In this document: positions 44,791 through 56,500 of the stretch, piece by piece
How the letters are laid out: each line of letters starts with the position of its first letter
Numbering within the stretch: the stretch's first letter is position 1
Assembly (NCBI RefSeq): GCF_028476545.1
Contig: NW_026731882.1
Coordinates: 744,001 to 808,000 of the forward strand
Direction: 5' to 3'
Length of the DNA: 64,000 nt
Origin: Physella acuta
Lineage: Eukaryota > Mollusca > Gastropoda > Physidae
The notes under the pieces: generated by a model
Seen by the model: the letters and a program-made list of their open reading frames with translations, nothing else
What the model was told of the DNA's origin: nothing
The model's database searches: none
Translations under genes and position numbers: made by a program

Positions 44791-45325
44791 TCGGGGTGAT
44801 TAAATTTTAAACAACTCTCGGGGTTGTTCGCTGCGAAAAAATTTTCATCGGACAAGACATGAGAAATTTTCGTTGTCAGATATCTTATATTCATACTTAG
44901 TAAACTCTGTATACTCTGTAAACTCTTTATTCGTTAAGGTGCTACGTGTCTCGATTCTACAAAATTAAACTTAAAATGTGTATTACCTGAAATTAATTGC
45001 AAGCTGTAGGATGTTGCTATTCCTATTTTTAATTAATATTTCTGCTCTAAGCTCTCTGTACGAGTAACAATTTGTTTTAGAACACAAGATAGATTTTCAA
45101 ACTAGGATCAACCCAAGACCCAAGCTTAGCCCATCCCAGATGAATGTGTTTATTTATTAATATTATATATGCTGTCAAAACAAGTTATGTATTAGATAAA
45201 TCGCGAGGATTTGGCTCAACAACACAATTAAAATTGTTGTGTGGTGAAATCATTCGCGACTGACACGTTACTCAAACTGAGCATTCGTTACGTTAATGTT
45301 TCTGTTCGACAAGTACTGTAGTACT
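44791..45325. other. Unique DNA, no gene seen
   Basis: No features recognised. Confidence 0.45.
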
Positions 45326-47735
45326 AGTACACAGACAGATTAACTGCAAAATCAACAGTTCTAGTACACGATTGTAAAACCAACCGTATTAGTACACATC
45401 CACACTGTAAAACCAACAATAGTAGTACACACTCACACTGTAAAACCAACAGTACTAGTACACAGCCACACTGTAAAACCAACAGTACTAGTACACAGCC
45501 GCAATGTAAAACCAACAGTGCTAGTACACAGGCACACTGTAAAACCAACAGTACTAGTACACAGCCACACTGTAAAACCAACAGTACTAGTACACAGCCA
45601 CACTGTAAAACCAACAGTACTAGTACACAGCCACACTGTAAAACCAACAGTACTAGTACACACTCACACTGTAAAGCAACAGTACTAGTACACAGCCACA
45701 CTGTAAAACCAATAGTACTAGCACACTGCCACACTGTAAAACCAACAGTACTAGTACACAGCCACACTGTAAAACCAACAGTACTAGTACACAGCCACAC
45801 TGTAAAGCAACAGTACTAGTACACAGCCACACTGTAAAACCAATAGTACTAGCACACTGCCACACTGTAAAACCAACAGTACTAGTACACAGCCACACTG
45901 TAAAACCAACAGTACCAGCACACAGCAAGATTGTAAAACTAATAGTACTAGTACATAGTCAGATTGTAAAACCAACAGTACTAGTACACAGCCAGACTAT
46001 AAAACCAACAGTACTAGTACACACTCACACTGTAAAACCAACAGTACTAGTACACAGCCACACTGTAAAACCAACAGTACTAGTACACACTCACACTGTA
46101 AAACCAACAGTACTAGTACACAGCCACACTGTAAAACCAACAGTACTAGTACACAGCCACACTGTAAAACCAACAGTACTAGTACACACTCACACTGTAA
46201 AATCAACAGCACTAGTACACAGCCACACTGTAAAACCAACAGTACTAGTACATAGTCAGATTGTAAAACCAACAGTACTAGTACACACTCACACTGTAAA
46301 ACCAACAGTACTAGTACACACTCACACTGTAAAATCAACAGTACTAGTACACAGCCACACTGTAAAACCAACAGTACTAGTACACAGCCACACTGTAAAA
46401 CCAACAGTGCTAGTACACAGGCACACTGTAAAACCAACAGTACTAGTACACAGCCACACTGTAAAACCAACAGTACTTGTACACACTCACACTGTAAAAT
46501 CAACAGTACTAGTACACAGCCACACTGTAAAACCAACAGTACTAGTACACAGCCACACTGTAAAACCAACAGTGCTAGTACACAGGCACACTGTAAAACC
46601 AACAGTACTAGTACACAGCCACACTGTAAAACCAACAGTACTAGTACACAGCCACACTGTAAAACCAACAGTACTAGTACACAGCCACACTGTAAAACTA
46701 ACAGTACTAGTACACACTCACACTGTAAAGCAACAGTACTAGTACACAGCCACACTGTAAAACCAACAGTACTAGTACACAGCCACACTGTAAAACCAAC
46801 AGTACCAGCACACAGCAAGATTGTAAAACTAATAGTACTAGTACATAGTCAGATTGTAAAACCAACAGTACTAGTACACAGCCAGACTATAAAACCAACA
46901 GTACTAGTACACACTCACACTGTAAAACCAACAGTACTAGTACACAGCCACACTGTAAAACCAACAGTACTAGTACACACTCACACTGTAAAACCAACAG
47001 TACTAGTACACAGCCACACTGTAAAACCAACAGTACTAGTACACAGCCACACTGTAAAACCAACAGTACTAGTACACACTCACACTGTAAAATCAACAGC
47101 ACTAGTACACAGCCACACTGTAAAACCAACAGTACTAGTACATAGTCAGATTGTAAAACCAACAGTACTAGTACACACTCACACTGTAAAACCAACAGTA
47201 CTAGTACACACTCACACTGTAAAATCAACAGTACTAGTACACAGCCACACTGTAAAACCAACAGTACTAGTACACAGCCACACTGTAAAACCAACAGTAC
47301 TAGTACACAGCCACACTGTAAAACCAACAATAGTAGTACACACTCACACTGTAAAACCAACAGTACTAGTACACAGCCACACTGTAAAACCAACAGTACT
47401 AGTACACAGCCGCAATGTAAAACCAACAGTACTAGTACACACACTGTAAAACCAAGAGTACTAGTACACAGCCACACTGTAAAACCAACAGTACTAGTAC
47501 ACAGTCACACTGTTTAACCAATATTACTAGTACACAGTCACACTGTAAAACCAACAGTACTAGTACACAGCCACACTGTAAAACCAACAGTACTAGTACA
47601 CACACTGTAAAACCAACAGTACTAGTACACAGGCACACTGTAAAACCAACAGTACTAGTACACAGCCACACTGTAAAACCAACAGTACTAGTACTCTAGT
47701 ACACAGGCACACTATTAAAACCAACAGCAGTTTTA
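45326..47735 (+). repeat. 33-bp minisatellite with a higher-order duplication of about 890 bp
   Basis: About 72 units of ACAGCCACACTGTAAAACCA + ACAGTACTAGTAC, the last part containing the 10-bp palindrome GTACTAGTAC. Marker units (CAGCAAGATTGTAAAACTAA; CATAGTCAGATTG) recur about 890 bp apart (45921/46811; 46251/47141), so 45.9-46.4 kb is duplicated at 46.8-47.3 kb. The unit length, a multiple of three, keeps frames open on both strands; these are not genes. Confidence 0.96.
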
Positions 47736-48604
47736 ACCTTAAATTCAAATCACCTTGACTACCACCTTACTTTACTGACTTGAGAGCGTCTAAGAAGTTA
47801 ACAGTTGAAACCATACCTCTCAACCGGACTCTGCTTTGGGCGGCTGTCTTAAGTCTAGTTTTGCTTTGCCCGGCATACTTTTCTTTTCCCCTGGGGATTC
47901 AAGTCTAACGCGTGCCTCACGATGTTATCCGTTTTCAGAGCATATCCCCCCGAACCATCCCCATTTGCGGACTTTCATTTCCCTGTCTATTGACTGTTAT
48001 TTTGTTTTTAGCCACAGATCTTTATTTAGCATTTTGTCGGGACAGCTTACCTTAAGGAAGTGTTGTAGAAAGATGTTCAAACAGTATCTACTATTTAAAG
48101 CAATGTATAATGGTCAGAATTCTATTAGCCGGACAATGCCACGTAGACGACCAGAGGAATGTTGGGAGGGAATATGAGTTGAGTGTCTCTGACTGTCTAA
48201 GGCCTAGGCTTAACATTGAGATGGGCGAGAGACAACTTTAAGCCTTCAATATTACAACTATGGTTACACGCGAGTCGTAACTAAATTCTGGTCAGAAATA
48301 TCTTTTTGTGTTCGAGGAATGTTGATTACATTTTCAAGCTTGATGCACAAAATATATTAATCCGGTTGTAGAATTAATTAACTAATCAACGCAAGATGGA
48401 TAATACGTGCGGGTTTAATTGCGATTTGGTTGTCACCTACGTGCATGCACAGAGATTGTCAACGCATGTTTTAGAGATTAATTTGCTGTGGAGGTAGGCT
48501 ACGACGTGGCAAGGAATAGAAATAAGAGGTGGAGTAGTGGGGTGGATAAGGTGGATGTGGATAATGTCGACGTGGATACTGACAATCTTTTCTCATTTGT
48601 ACGT
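47736..48604. other. Unique DNA, no gene seen
   Basis: Short frames only, none with a recognisable domain. Confidence 0.45.
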
Positions 48605-48808
48605 AAGACAAGGGAGCAGATGAAGTAGAGTTCATCCATTTCAATGAACTAGGGATACAGGGGGGGGGGGTCAACCTTTGTTTCCCTAATGTGAGACATG
48701 TAAACATCAGAGCTGGGTGGACTCAGGGATGTCGAGCAGACTCATCCGGATTTGAAATCAAGAAATTCGGGTTAAAGTTGTGCTCTCTACCATCCGGCCA
48801 TCTCTCTA
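48605..48808 (-). mobile_element. SINE (family 2)
   Basis: GCAGATGAAGTAGAGTTCAT, a G-run, TTTCCCTAATGTGAGAC, CAGAGCTGGGTGGACTCAGG, and a decayed head ending CTCTACCATCCGGCCATC. Minus orientation. Confidence 0.75.
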
Positions 48809-49290
48809 AAGACACTAAATTAATAATTGGTCCCTAGGGTCAGGTCATAACTTGCCATCAATAGATTGCCCCTCAGGAATTGCCACAAATACGTGCTGAA
48901 AATTAAATATCATGAAATAGTTTTACTTTTCTAACGCGAGTAATCCAATTTTAATGCTTTAATCAAGATCATATATTTCTTTTCATGGTTTTCTTTCGGG
49001 AACTCTTGCGACACTACCGATTCCAAGCTGTTCAGGCAATCTCTAGTTCATTGGGTCCATTAGTTAGATGGAGGGGGGGGGGGGGTGATACATGGGCCAC
49101 ATTTGGCTCTACTCCAGTTAGGGCCCAGGCTTTGTGTTTGAATTTCCAATGCGCACCTCCCAATGGTCTATTAGACCATGGAGACATATTATATATTTCC
49201 TCAAAAATATAGAAGTGATATTAAATTTAGTTACGAAATATATTTTAGGACTTATTGTGTTTTAAAAGTATATGAAGTTGCGCTGTAGTA
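48809..49290. other. Unique DNA, no gene seen
   Basis: It contains a G13 run near 49073-49085 and no recognised gene. Confidence 0.45.
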
Positions 49291-49515
49291 ATTTGATATT
49301 TGAACATTCTAGTGTTTGCCTTAGGTCAAAAAAATTTCAACATTCCAGTGTTTGCATTAGGTACACAAAATTTCAACATTCTAGTATTGGCCTTAGGTAC
49401 ACAAACTTTCAACATTCCAGTGTTTCACTCGGTACAGAAAATTTCAACATTCTAGTGTTTGCCTTAGGTACACAAAATTTCAACACTCTAGAGTTTGCTT
49501 TAGACACACAAAATC
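49291..49515 (+). repeat. 36-bp minisatellite upstream of gene 3
   Basis: Six imperfect units of AATTTCAACATTCTAGTGTT + TGCCTTAGGTACACAA, ending about 140 bp before the gene 3 core promoter. Confidence 0.9.
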
Positions 49516-49654
49516 ACCATACTTTTCATCAAATTTTTAAAGTCCGCCTATCTTTCGAGCACCATTTTTTCGCCCAATTCATAATTGCCCAGTTGTTGTC
49601 GCCCAGTTGGCTGTCGCCAGGTTGACGCCTCTTGCAACGTCAACACCAGCACTA

Positions 49655-49680
49655 CGCATGCGCAAAAGTGTGCATATAAA
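49655..49680 (+). promoter_or_regulatory. Core promoter of gene 3
   Basis: CGCATGCGCAAAAG (49655-49668) is followed 4 nt later by the TATA box CATATAAA (49673-49680). It matches the gene 1 promoter in motif, order and spacing, including the AAAAG tail. The palindromic core resembles an NRF-1 site (inference). Start site expected near 49705. Confidence 0.68.
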
Positions 49681-49704
49681 GGAAAGCAGCGGCCAACGAA
49701 TAGC

Positions 49705-49762
49705 GTGATCACACACTTGTAGAAGTAAAGATCTAAAGCACTTTCAAGTTACTGAGCATTCG
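49705..49762 (+). other. Gene 3 non-coding exon 1 (predicted)
   Basis: About 58 nt, without ATG, ending at the donor CATTCG|GTATGT (49762/49763). The left edge is estimated from TATA spacing. Confidence 0.58.
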
Positions 49763-52107
49763 GTATGTGTTTTTCTATCTACTAACCCTTCCTTTTTAGT
49801 CTTATAGTTTAATTTTCTGTAATTTATCCTTTACACATTTAAAAGCTGGGTTTTTTTATATATAAGATTTATTAATTTTTTTTAGAAATAGCTTTCAGTT
49901 TGTGTTAATTTAAAAACTGAAACATCCTCCTCAATTAGTATGCTTTAAAACAATTAGTATTAAGATCATTATTTTCAAGGGCTCGTATTTAATTAGAAGG
50001 AGAAAAAATTTCGCATGATAATCTGTATAGAGCTAGAGACTTTCGGAATGTCGTCCTTGTGTACCAACTTGGATCAGGAGATTCAAAGACTTTATCCGCA
50101 AACACCATCTAGTGCAGAGCGTTAGCCCGAAAGACAATGGCCCGAATGTCTTAGCCCAAAAAACAACTGCTCAAATGCCGTTAGTCCCTAGGAGTCAATT
50201 TGTGTGGGTGTTCTGTGGTACACCAGTTGTGGTGTGGGAGTTGTGTGGTATACCAATTGTGTGGGAGTTGTGTGATAGACCAGTTGTGTGGTACACCAGT
50301 TGTGTGGGAGTTGTGTGGTACACCAATTGTGTGGGAGTTGTGTGGTAGACCAGTTGTAGGGGAGTTGTGTGGTAGACCAGTTGTGTGGGAGTTGTGTGGT
50401 ATACCAATTGTGTGGGAGTTGTGTGGTAGACCAGTTGTAGGGGAGTTGTGTGGTAGACCAGTTGTGTGGTACACCAGTTGTGTGGGAGTTGTGTGGTATA
50501 TCAATTGTGTGGAAGTTTTGTGGTAGACCAGTTGTAGGGGAGTTGTGTGGTAGACCAGTTGTGTGGTATATCAGTTGTGAGGGAAATGTGTGGTAGACCA
50601 GTTGTGTGGTAGACCAGTTGTGTGGGAGTTGTGTGGTACACCAATTGTGTGGGAGTTGTGTGGTAGACCAGTTGTGTGGTACACCAGTTGTGTGGGAGTT
50701 GTGTGGTACACCAATTGTGTGGGAGTTGTGTGGTAGACCAGTTGTGTGGTAGACCAGTTGTGTGGGAGTTGTGTGGTACACCAATTGTGTGGGAGTTGTG
50801 TGGTAGACCAGTTGTGTGGTAGACCAGTTGTGTGGGAGTTGTGTGGTACACCAGTTGTGTGGGAGTTGTGTGATAGACCAGTTGTGTGGGAGTTGTGTGG
50901 TATATCAATTGTGTGGAAGTTTTGTGGTAGACCAGTTGTAGGGGAGTTGTGTGGTAGACCAGTTGTGTGGGAGTTGTGTAATAGACCAGTTGTGTGGTAT
51001 ATAAGTTGTGAGGAAAATGTGTGGTAGACCAGTTGTATGGTAGACCAGTTGTGTGGAAGTTGTGGGGTACGCCAATTGAGTGGGAGTTGTGTAATAGACC
51101 AGTTGTGTGGTAGACCAGTTGTGTGGTAGACCAGTTGTGTGGTAGACCAGTTGTGTGGTAGACCAGTTGTGTGGTAGACCAGTTGTGGGGGAGTTGTGAG
51201 GTAGACCGGTTGTGTGGGAGTTGTGTGGTAGACCAGTTGTGTGGTAGACCGGTTGTGTGGGAGTTGTGAGGTAGACCGGTTGTGTGGTAGACCGGTTGTG
51301 TGGGAGTTGTGAGGTAGACCGGTTGTGTGGGAGTTGTGTGGTAGACCAGTTGTGGGGGAGTTGTGTGGTAGACCAGTTGTGGGGGAGTTGCGGGGTAGAC
51401 CAGTTGTGTGGTAGACCGGTTGTGTGGGAGTTGTGTGGTAGACCAGTTGTGGGGGAGTTGTGTGGTAGACCAGTTGTGGGGGAGTTGCGGGGTAGACCAG
51501 TTGTGTGGTAGACCAGTTGTGGGGGAGTTGTGTGGTAGACCGGTTGTGTGGGAGTTGTGTGGTTCGCCAATTGTGTGGGAGTTGTGTAATAGACCAGTTG
51601 TGTGGTAGACCAGTTGTGTGTTAGACCAGTTGTGGGGGATTTGTGAGGTAGACCGTTTGTTTGGGAGTTGTGTGGTAGACCAGTTGTGTGGTAGATCAGT
51701 TGTGGGGTAGACCAGTTGGGTGGTAGACCAGTTGTGGGGTAGACCAGTTGTGTTGGGGTTGTGGGGTACACCAATTGTGAGGGAGTTGTGTGGTACACCA
51801 GTTGTGTGGTAGACCAGTTGTGTGGAGAGAGGGGGTTCTATCAGTTGTGTGGAGAGAGGAGTCTGATACATGTGCAGCATCTGGCCCCTCTCATGCTTCG
51901 AGCGTGGATTTCAAAAGCGCTATTTTCATGTCTACTTGACTATGTAGCCATATTAACTCAACCATCTTTTTCCTTCTTTAGCACATTAAAAAATATTTAA
52001 AAAAATAAATGATTAAATATAAAAAAATAATGCAGGGTAAAGAAATTTTAGCTCAACACACGAGAGTATTTTTAATGTTTTTTTTTTTTTAAATTCTATT
52101 CTACTAG
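49763..52107 (+). other. Gene 3 intron 1 (predicted)
   Basis: GT at 49763; acceptor CTATTCTACTAG ends at 52107 after a T12 tract. The 2.3-kb intron is mostly a minisatellite. Same architecture as gene 1. Confidence 0.58.
50195..51850 (+). repeat. 27/16-bp minisatellite in gene 3 intron
   Basis: Two building blocks, GGGAGTTGTGT (11 bp) and GGTAGACCAGTTGTGT (16 bp), combine as 27-bp units or as runs of the 16-bp block alone (51100-51180). Variants: GGTACACCAATTGTGT, GGTATATCAATTGTGT. Confidence 0.95.
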
Positions 52108-52115
52108 AAAACATC

Positions 52116-52634
52116 ATGGGATCTCAATCCGTCATTCGTGGTGTCGTCTGGTTACTTCTTGTCTGCCTGTTCACGGTACAGTCTAAACCTTCAATGGAAG
52201 AGGACGAGGCGGGTTTGGCACGGCGGGACGAGGAACTCCCTGGAGAGTTGCAGCTGCGCCAGGACTACGGCGACGGTGGCGATGGAGGAGAGGGACCTGC
52301 AGAAGAGCCACCTGCTGACGGAGCTGAACCCACAGAAGAGCCACCTGCTGACGGAGCTGAACCCCCAGCAGAGCCACCAGCGGACGATGAACCAGCAGCT
52401 ACTCACCACGAAGAAACCACTCATGCTGCCCCCAAGAATTCTCCCACTGCCCCCAAGAATTCTCCCACCAAGCCGAGCTCTAGCAAAACCGAAGCTAAGC
52501 CTAAAAGTATACTGGGCTCCTTAAAGGAAAGTATTAGGGGTATCTTTTGGTCTGTATGTGACATAGCATTTAAATTTCTTAGGATTGGCGCTAATGTGGT
52601 TGACGAGACTATTGTAAATTCCTTCGCTGATTAA
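52116..52634 (+). CDS. Gene 3: secreted acidic precursor with amphipathic C-terminal region (172 aa)
   Basis: Residues 1-23 form a signal peptide (hydrophobic 9-21, likely cut after TVQS). MEEDEAGLARRDEE follows (27-40), with Arg-Arg at 36-37, the same position as the first Lys-Arg of gene 1. A Gly/Asp stretch (51-60) and three EPPADGAEP-type repeats (62-92) make a strongly acidic Pro-rich linker. Then come two APKNSPT repeats (105-118) and a Ser/Lys segment. The C-terminus opens SILGSLKESIRG (131-142) and ends VVDETIVNSFAD. It is amphipathic but more hydrophobic than in genes 1 and 2, with one Cys (148) and net charge of about -1. The start codon is 8 nt after the acceptor; AATAAA lies at 52689. 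No named family. Likely a paralog with a differently evolved mature peptide. Confidence 0.75.
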   Translation: MGSQSVIRGVVWLLLVCLFTVQSKPSMEEDEAGLARRDEELPGELQLRQDYGDGGDGGEGPAEEPPADGAEPTEEPPADGAEPPAEPPADDEPAATHHEETTHAAPKNSPTAPKNSPTKPSSSKTEAKPKSILGSLKESIRGIFWSVCDIAFKFLRIGANVVDETIVNSFAD

Positions 52635-52688
52635 ATGCTATGCATGTCCCTTTGAAAACGACATGTATGTTCCAGTATATTTTGGTTG

Positions 52689-52694
52689 AATAAA
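52689..52694 (+). promoter_or_regulatory. Poly(A) signal of gene 3
   Basis: AATAAA about 55 nt after the stop. A GT-rich stretch (TGTGTTTGTTG) follows about 25 nt later, a typical downstream element. Confidence 0.65.
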
Positions 52695-52699
52695 ACAAA

Positions 52700-53377
52700 G
52701 TGGCCAATATGTCTGCATTGTGTTTGTTGAGCGATTATTTATAAAAAAAAAGTACATGTACACATTAAAAACACACGTAGCAGTAAGGCAACGAAAATAC
52801 GACACACAGAACATTTAATTACATAGGTCATTTCTAGTCCAACTAAGTACGTTGCAACCTATACTGGGCATTTCTTACTCCAAAATATTACATGTTTACT
52901 CTAAGGATTTTTCTTACTATGTCCTTTATTACTCTAATAAAGGACATATCTTATTATGATTCAGACATTTATTACTTTATTACTCAAAGGACATTTCTTA
53001 CTACAGCGATCATTTCTTACCTCAATATTTCTTCACCAAATGGAATACAACTATTTCCCATCTATTCCATTAAAGGACTTGTCTTACTCCAAAACTGGAG
53101 ATTTATGATCACAACGCGTCATATTTGCTAACCCACTAGCCGAGATGTATTTTCAGTACTTATCTGTGTTTATCTACCCCTTTATCCGTTTCCAATACGC
53201 CATAAGACACTACAGACCTTTCCAATACAACAATTTGACAATATAGTAGCAATTGGGTAAACGATAGGGTTGGAAAAAGACTCAAATCACGTACGTTCCT
53301 ATCCTGTCCACAGAAAAAAATCCACAGCAACTGAAATCAGAAAACAAACTTTTACTTCTTTAAGAATTAATAGCCGA
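52700..53377. other. Unique DNA with a weak degenerate repeat
   Basis: Loose repeats of GGACATTTCTTACTC-like sequence lie between 52868 and 53100. No gene seen. Confidence 0.45.
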
Positions 53378-53524
53378 CTAGCGTACCTGCCCCCCGCGCG
53401 TTGCCGCGGGGATAGAAGAAAGTTTGACGAAATATATTAGAAGAATTTCACCAACGCGTTACCAATTATATGTTCTTAGACGCGTGACATTCTTTTCTAA
53501 AAATGAGTTATTTAAATGTAAACA
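53378..53524 (-). mobile_element. Helitron 3' end, truncated
   Basis: On the minus strand a strong hairpin (CCCCGCGG/CGCGGGG type, about 53412-53391) is followed by a short spacer and terminal CTAG (53381-53378) next to T. This is the same organisation as the element at 729 but a different sequence. No 5' TC end is found before the LINE begins, so the element is broken or was displaced by the LINE insertion. Confidence 0.6.
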
Positions 53525-56500
53525 ATGCCTGCGCTTCCATCCTGATGGCACACCGCCTCGAACTGGTGGGATGGCTTGTGTGCCCCAGCGACCCCCAGAG
53601 CTATGCCGGCGGGAGCCTAGTGCTCCTGGCAGGTCTAACCAAGTCGGACAGATCTGCGCGGGAGGGGCCAGACCAAACGTTGTGTCCTGGTCCTGTGGGT
53701 AGGGGCCAGACCAAACGTTGTGTCCTGGTCCTCCAGTTTGGGGGTTGTGCGATGGGCTAACTACTCATCCACATAAAACAAAATATAGTTACAGAAACCG
53801 AAGCCTAATCTGAAATAAATCCAGTCCTCGGAAGAACCAGGGCTCCACTTAGGAGAAGTATGACGCAATGCAGCCAAATCCGCAAGGAAGCTACAGAGCC
53901 GACCCCCCTTCTTCAACCGAGGAAAACTAAATTCACAGCCCTAAAACTACTGTCGCAAAAGAAACCTATCCTCATAGGAACATGGAACGTCAGAACACTA
54001 TGGGAAGCAGGGAAGTGTGCACAGGCAGTGAAAGAAATGCAACAGTATCATCTTACAGTGCACGGCCTGTGCGAAACAAGATGGAACACCTTTGGAGAGA
54101 CAAAATTCCAGACGGGAGAAACACTGCTATACTCGGGAAAAGAAAATGAGGACGACCCACGAGAGGCAGGCGTAGCCTTGCTATTGACAAAGGAAGCAAC
54201 AAAAAGCCTGATGGAACGGGAACCTGTATCTGATCGAATAATTAAAGCTAGATTTGAATCCAGGTTTCAAAAGACCCCCATTATCATGTGCTATGCTCCT
54301 ACAAACAACGAAGACGAGGAAGAAAAAGACCGCTTCTACGAAGAGCTTTAGTCGGTGGTTGATAAGGTACCCACGCGCGACATGCTGATCCTCATGGGTG
54401 ATTTAAATGCCAAAGTAGGCAAAGACAACAGAGGCTGGGAAATGGAGATGGGAACCAATGGCCTAGGAGAAATGAATGAAAATGGTGAACTCTTCACAGA
54501 CTTTTGTGCCTCAAATGAGCTTACTATCGGCGGTACACTCCCCCCCCCCCGAAGTTGTCATAAAGCCACCTGGATATCACCAGATCATCATACCGAAAAC
54601 CAGATTGATCATGTCGCAGTAAGGCGTCGTTGGAGGGCCTCACTGCAGGATGTGAGAACAAAGCGAGGAGCCGACATAGGATCCGACCACCACCTGGTTG
54701 TTGCTAAACTGAAGATGAAGCTAAAGGCGAAGTAGATGCAACATGAAGTTGATCCACGAAGAAGATTTGATGTAAGTAAACTTAAGACGCACGATAACAG
54801 AACAAATTTTCAGGTCACCCTAAAGAATCGGTTTGAAGCTCTACAGACAGAAGAAAAAGATTTTGATTCAGTTGAACACACCTGGGAAGTATTTAAGCAA
54901 GCCACTGGTGAAGCCTGCGAGGAGGCTCTAGGAGGTAGAGCGCCCAACAGGAAGCCCTGGATCACAGATGATACATGGCAGAAGGTGGAAGAAAGAAAAA
55001 GCCTAAAGAGCGAACTAAATCAAGCAAAAACACGGCATCAGAAACAAGCAGCAGCCTCTCGATATAACGAAAAGGCTAAAGAGGTGAAAATGAAACTATG
55101 AAATGACAAGAGATTGTTTATAAATGAAATGGCAGAGCAGGCCAAAACAGCTGCCAGTAAGGGAGATGTCAAGACGCTCTATGCAACAACTAGAGCTCTG
55201 AGTGGGAGGAAAACCAATCCCAACAGGCCAGTGAGGAGCAAAAATGGTAAACTTCTAACGTCGATTGAGGAAGAATTGGCACGATGGAGAGAGCACTTCC
55301 AGGAATTACTAAACGGTCCAGCACCCCAAGATCCACCAGACCTGGAGCCAGGGGAACCCCTTAACATCAATACCGAGGAAATCACCAGACAGGAAATTCT
55401 CAACGCTTTAAATGGATTGAAGAGTGGCAAGGCAGCAGGACCAGATAATATCCCAGCAGAGGCATTAAAACAAGGTGGAGAAGAAGTAGTAAATCGACTT
55501 CATAAATTACTTAACTTAGTCTGGAACACAGGACAGATCCCAACCGATTGGAAGAGGGGCCTCCTTGTGAAGTTGCCTAAGAACGGTGACTTATCTCAGT
55601 GTGGAAAATGGAGGGGCATTACCTTGTTGTCCGTACCAGGAAAAGTCTTCTGCAGAGTCCTATTACAAAGAATGAGGAAAGGAATTGATGGGATCCTTCG
55701 TGAAGAACAAGCTGGCTTCAGGGCCAACAGGTCATGTAACGACCAAATATTTGTCTTGCGCACTATAGTGGAACAGTCCCTGGAGTGGAATTCGTCTCTC
55801 TACATCAACTACATAGATTTCGAGAAAGCATTTGATAGCATCCACCATCCATCATTATGGAAGATACTAGAGCTATATGGCTTTCCAGGAAAAGTCATAA
55901 ACATACTTAAGGACATGTACTATGATAACCAATGCTGTGTGCGACACGAAAATCAGCAAAGTGAATGGTTCAAGGTAAAAACAGGAGTCAGACAGGGCTG
56001 TGTCATCTCACCTGTCATCTTTTTGGTGGTAATAGACTGGATTATGAGAAGAGCCACTGAGGATAAGCCAAGAGGAATTGTTTGGGAACTTACCAACCAC
56101 CTAGAGGACTGCGACTTTGCTGATGACTTGGCTTTACTTTCACATGCCCAAAAAGACATCCAAGCGAAAACCACAAGAATAGAGCAAATTGCCAAAAGCG
56201 TTGGGCTAAAGATAAACTCCGGAAAAACCAAGCTAATGAAAATAAAAACCAAAAGTGCTCTCAAGACCTTTGCGAATGGAGCAGAGCTAGAAGAGGTCGA
56301 AGACTTTGAGTACCTCGGCAGCTATATATCAGCAAATGGCAGCATGGAGAAAGAAATTGTCACCAGAATAGCAATGGCAGCACAAGCTTTCAACAGACTC
56401 GTAAGATCTGGAAATCATCCTCACTGCAGCAGAGAACTAAAATAAGGATCTATAAGTCTAATGTACGTTCTGTACTCCTCTATGCTGCAGAGTCATGGAA

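Noticed and set aside
45324-47671. Val/Leu/Cys-rich and Thr-Val-Gly-Phe open frames on the minus strand
   Set aside because: Artefacts of the 33-bp repeat, open in two minus-strand frames and one plus-strand frame.
47836-48177. 113-codon open frame
   Set aside because: No recognisable domain and composition like non-coding DNA.
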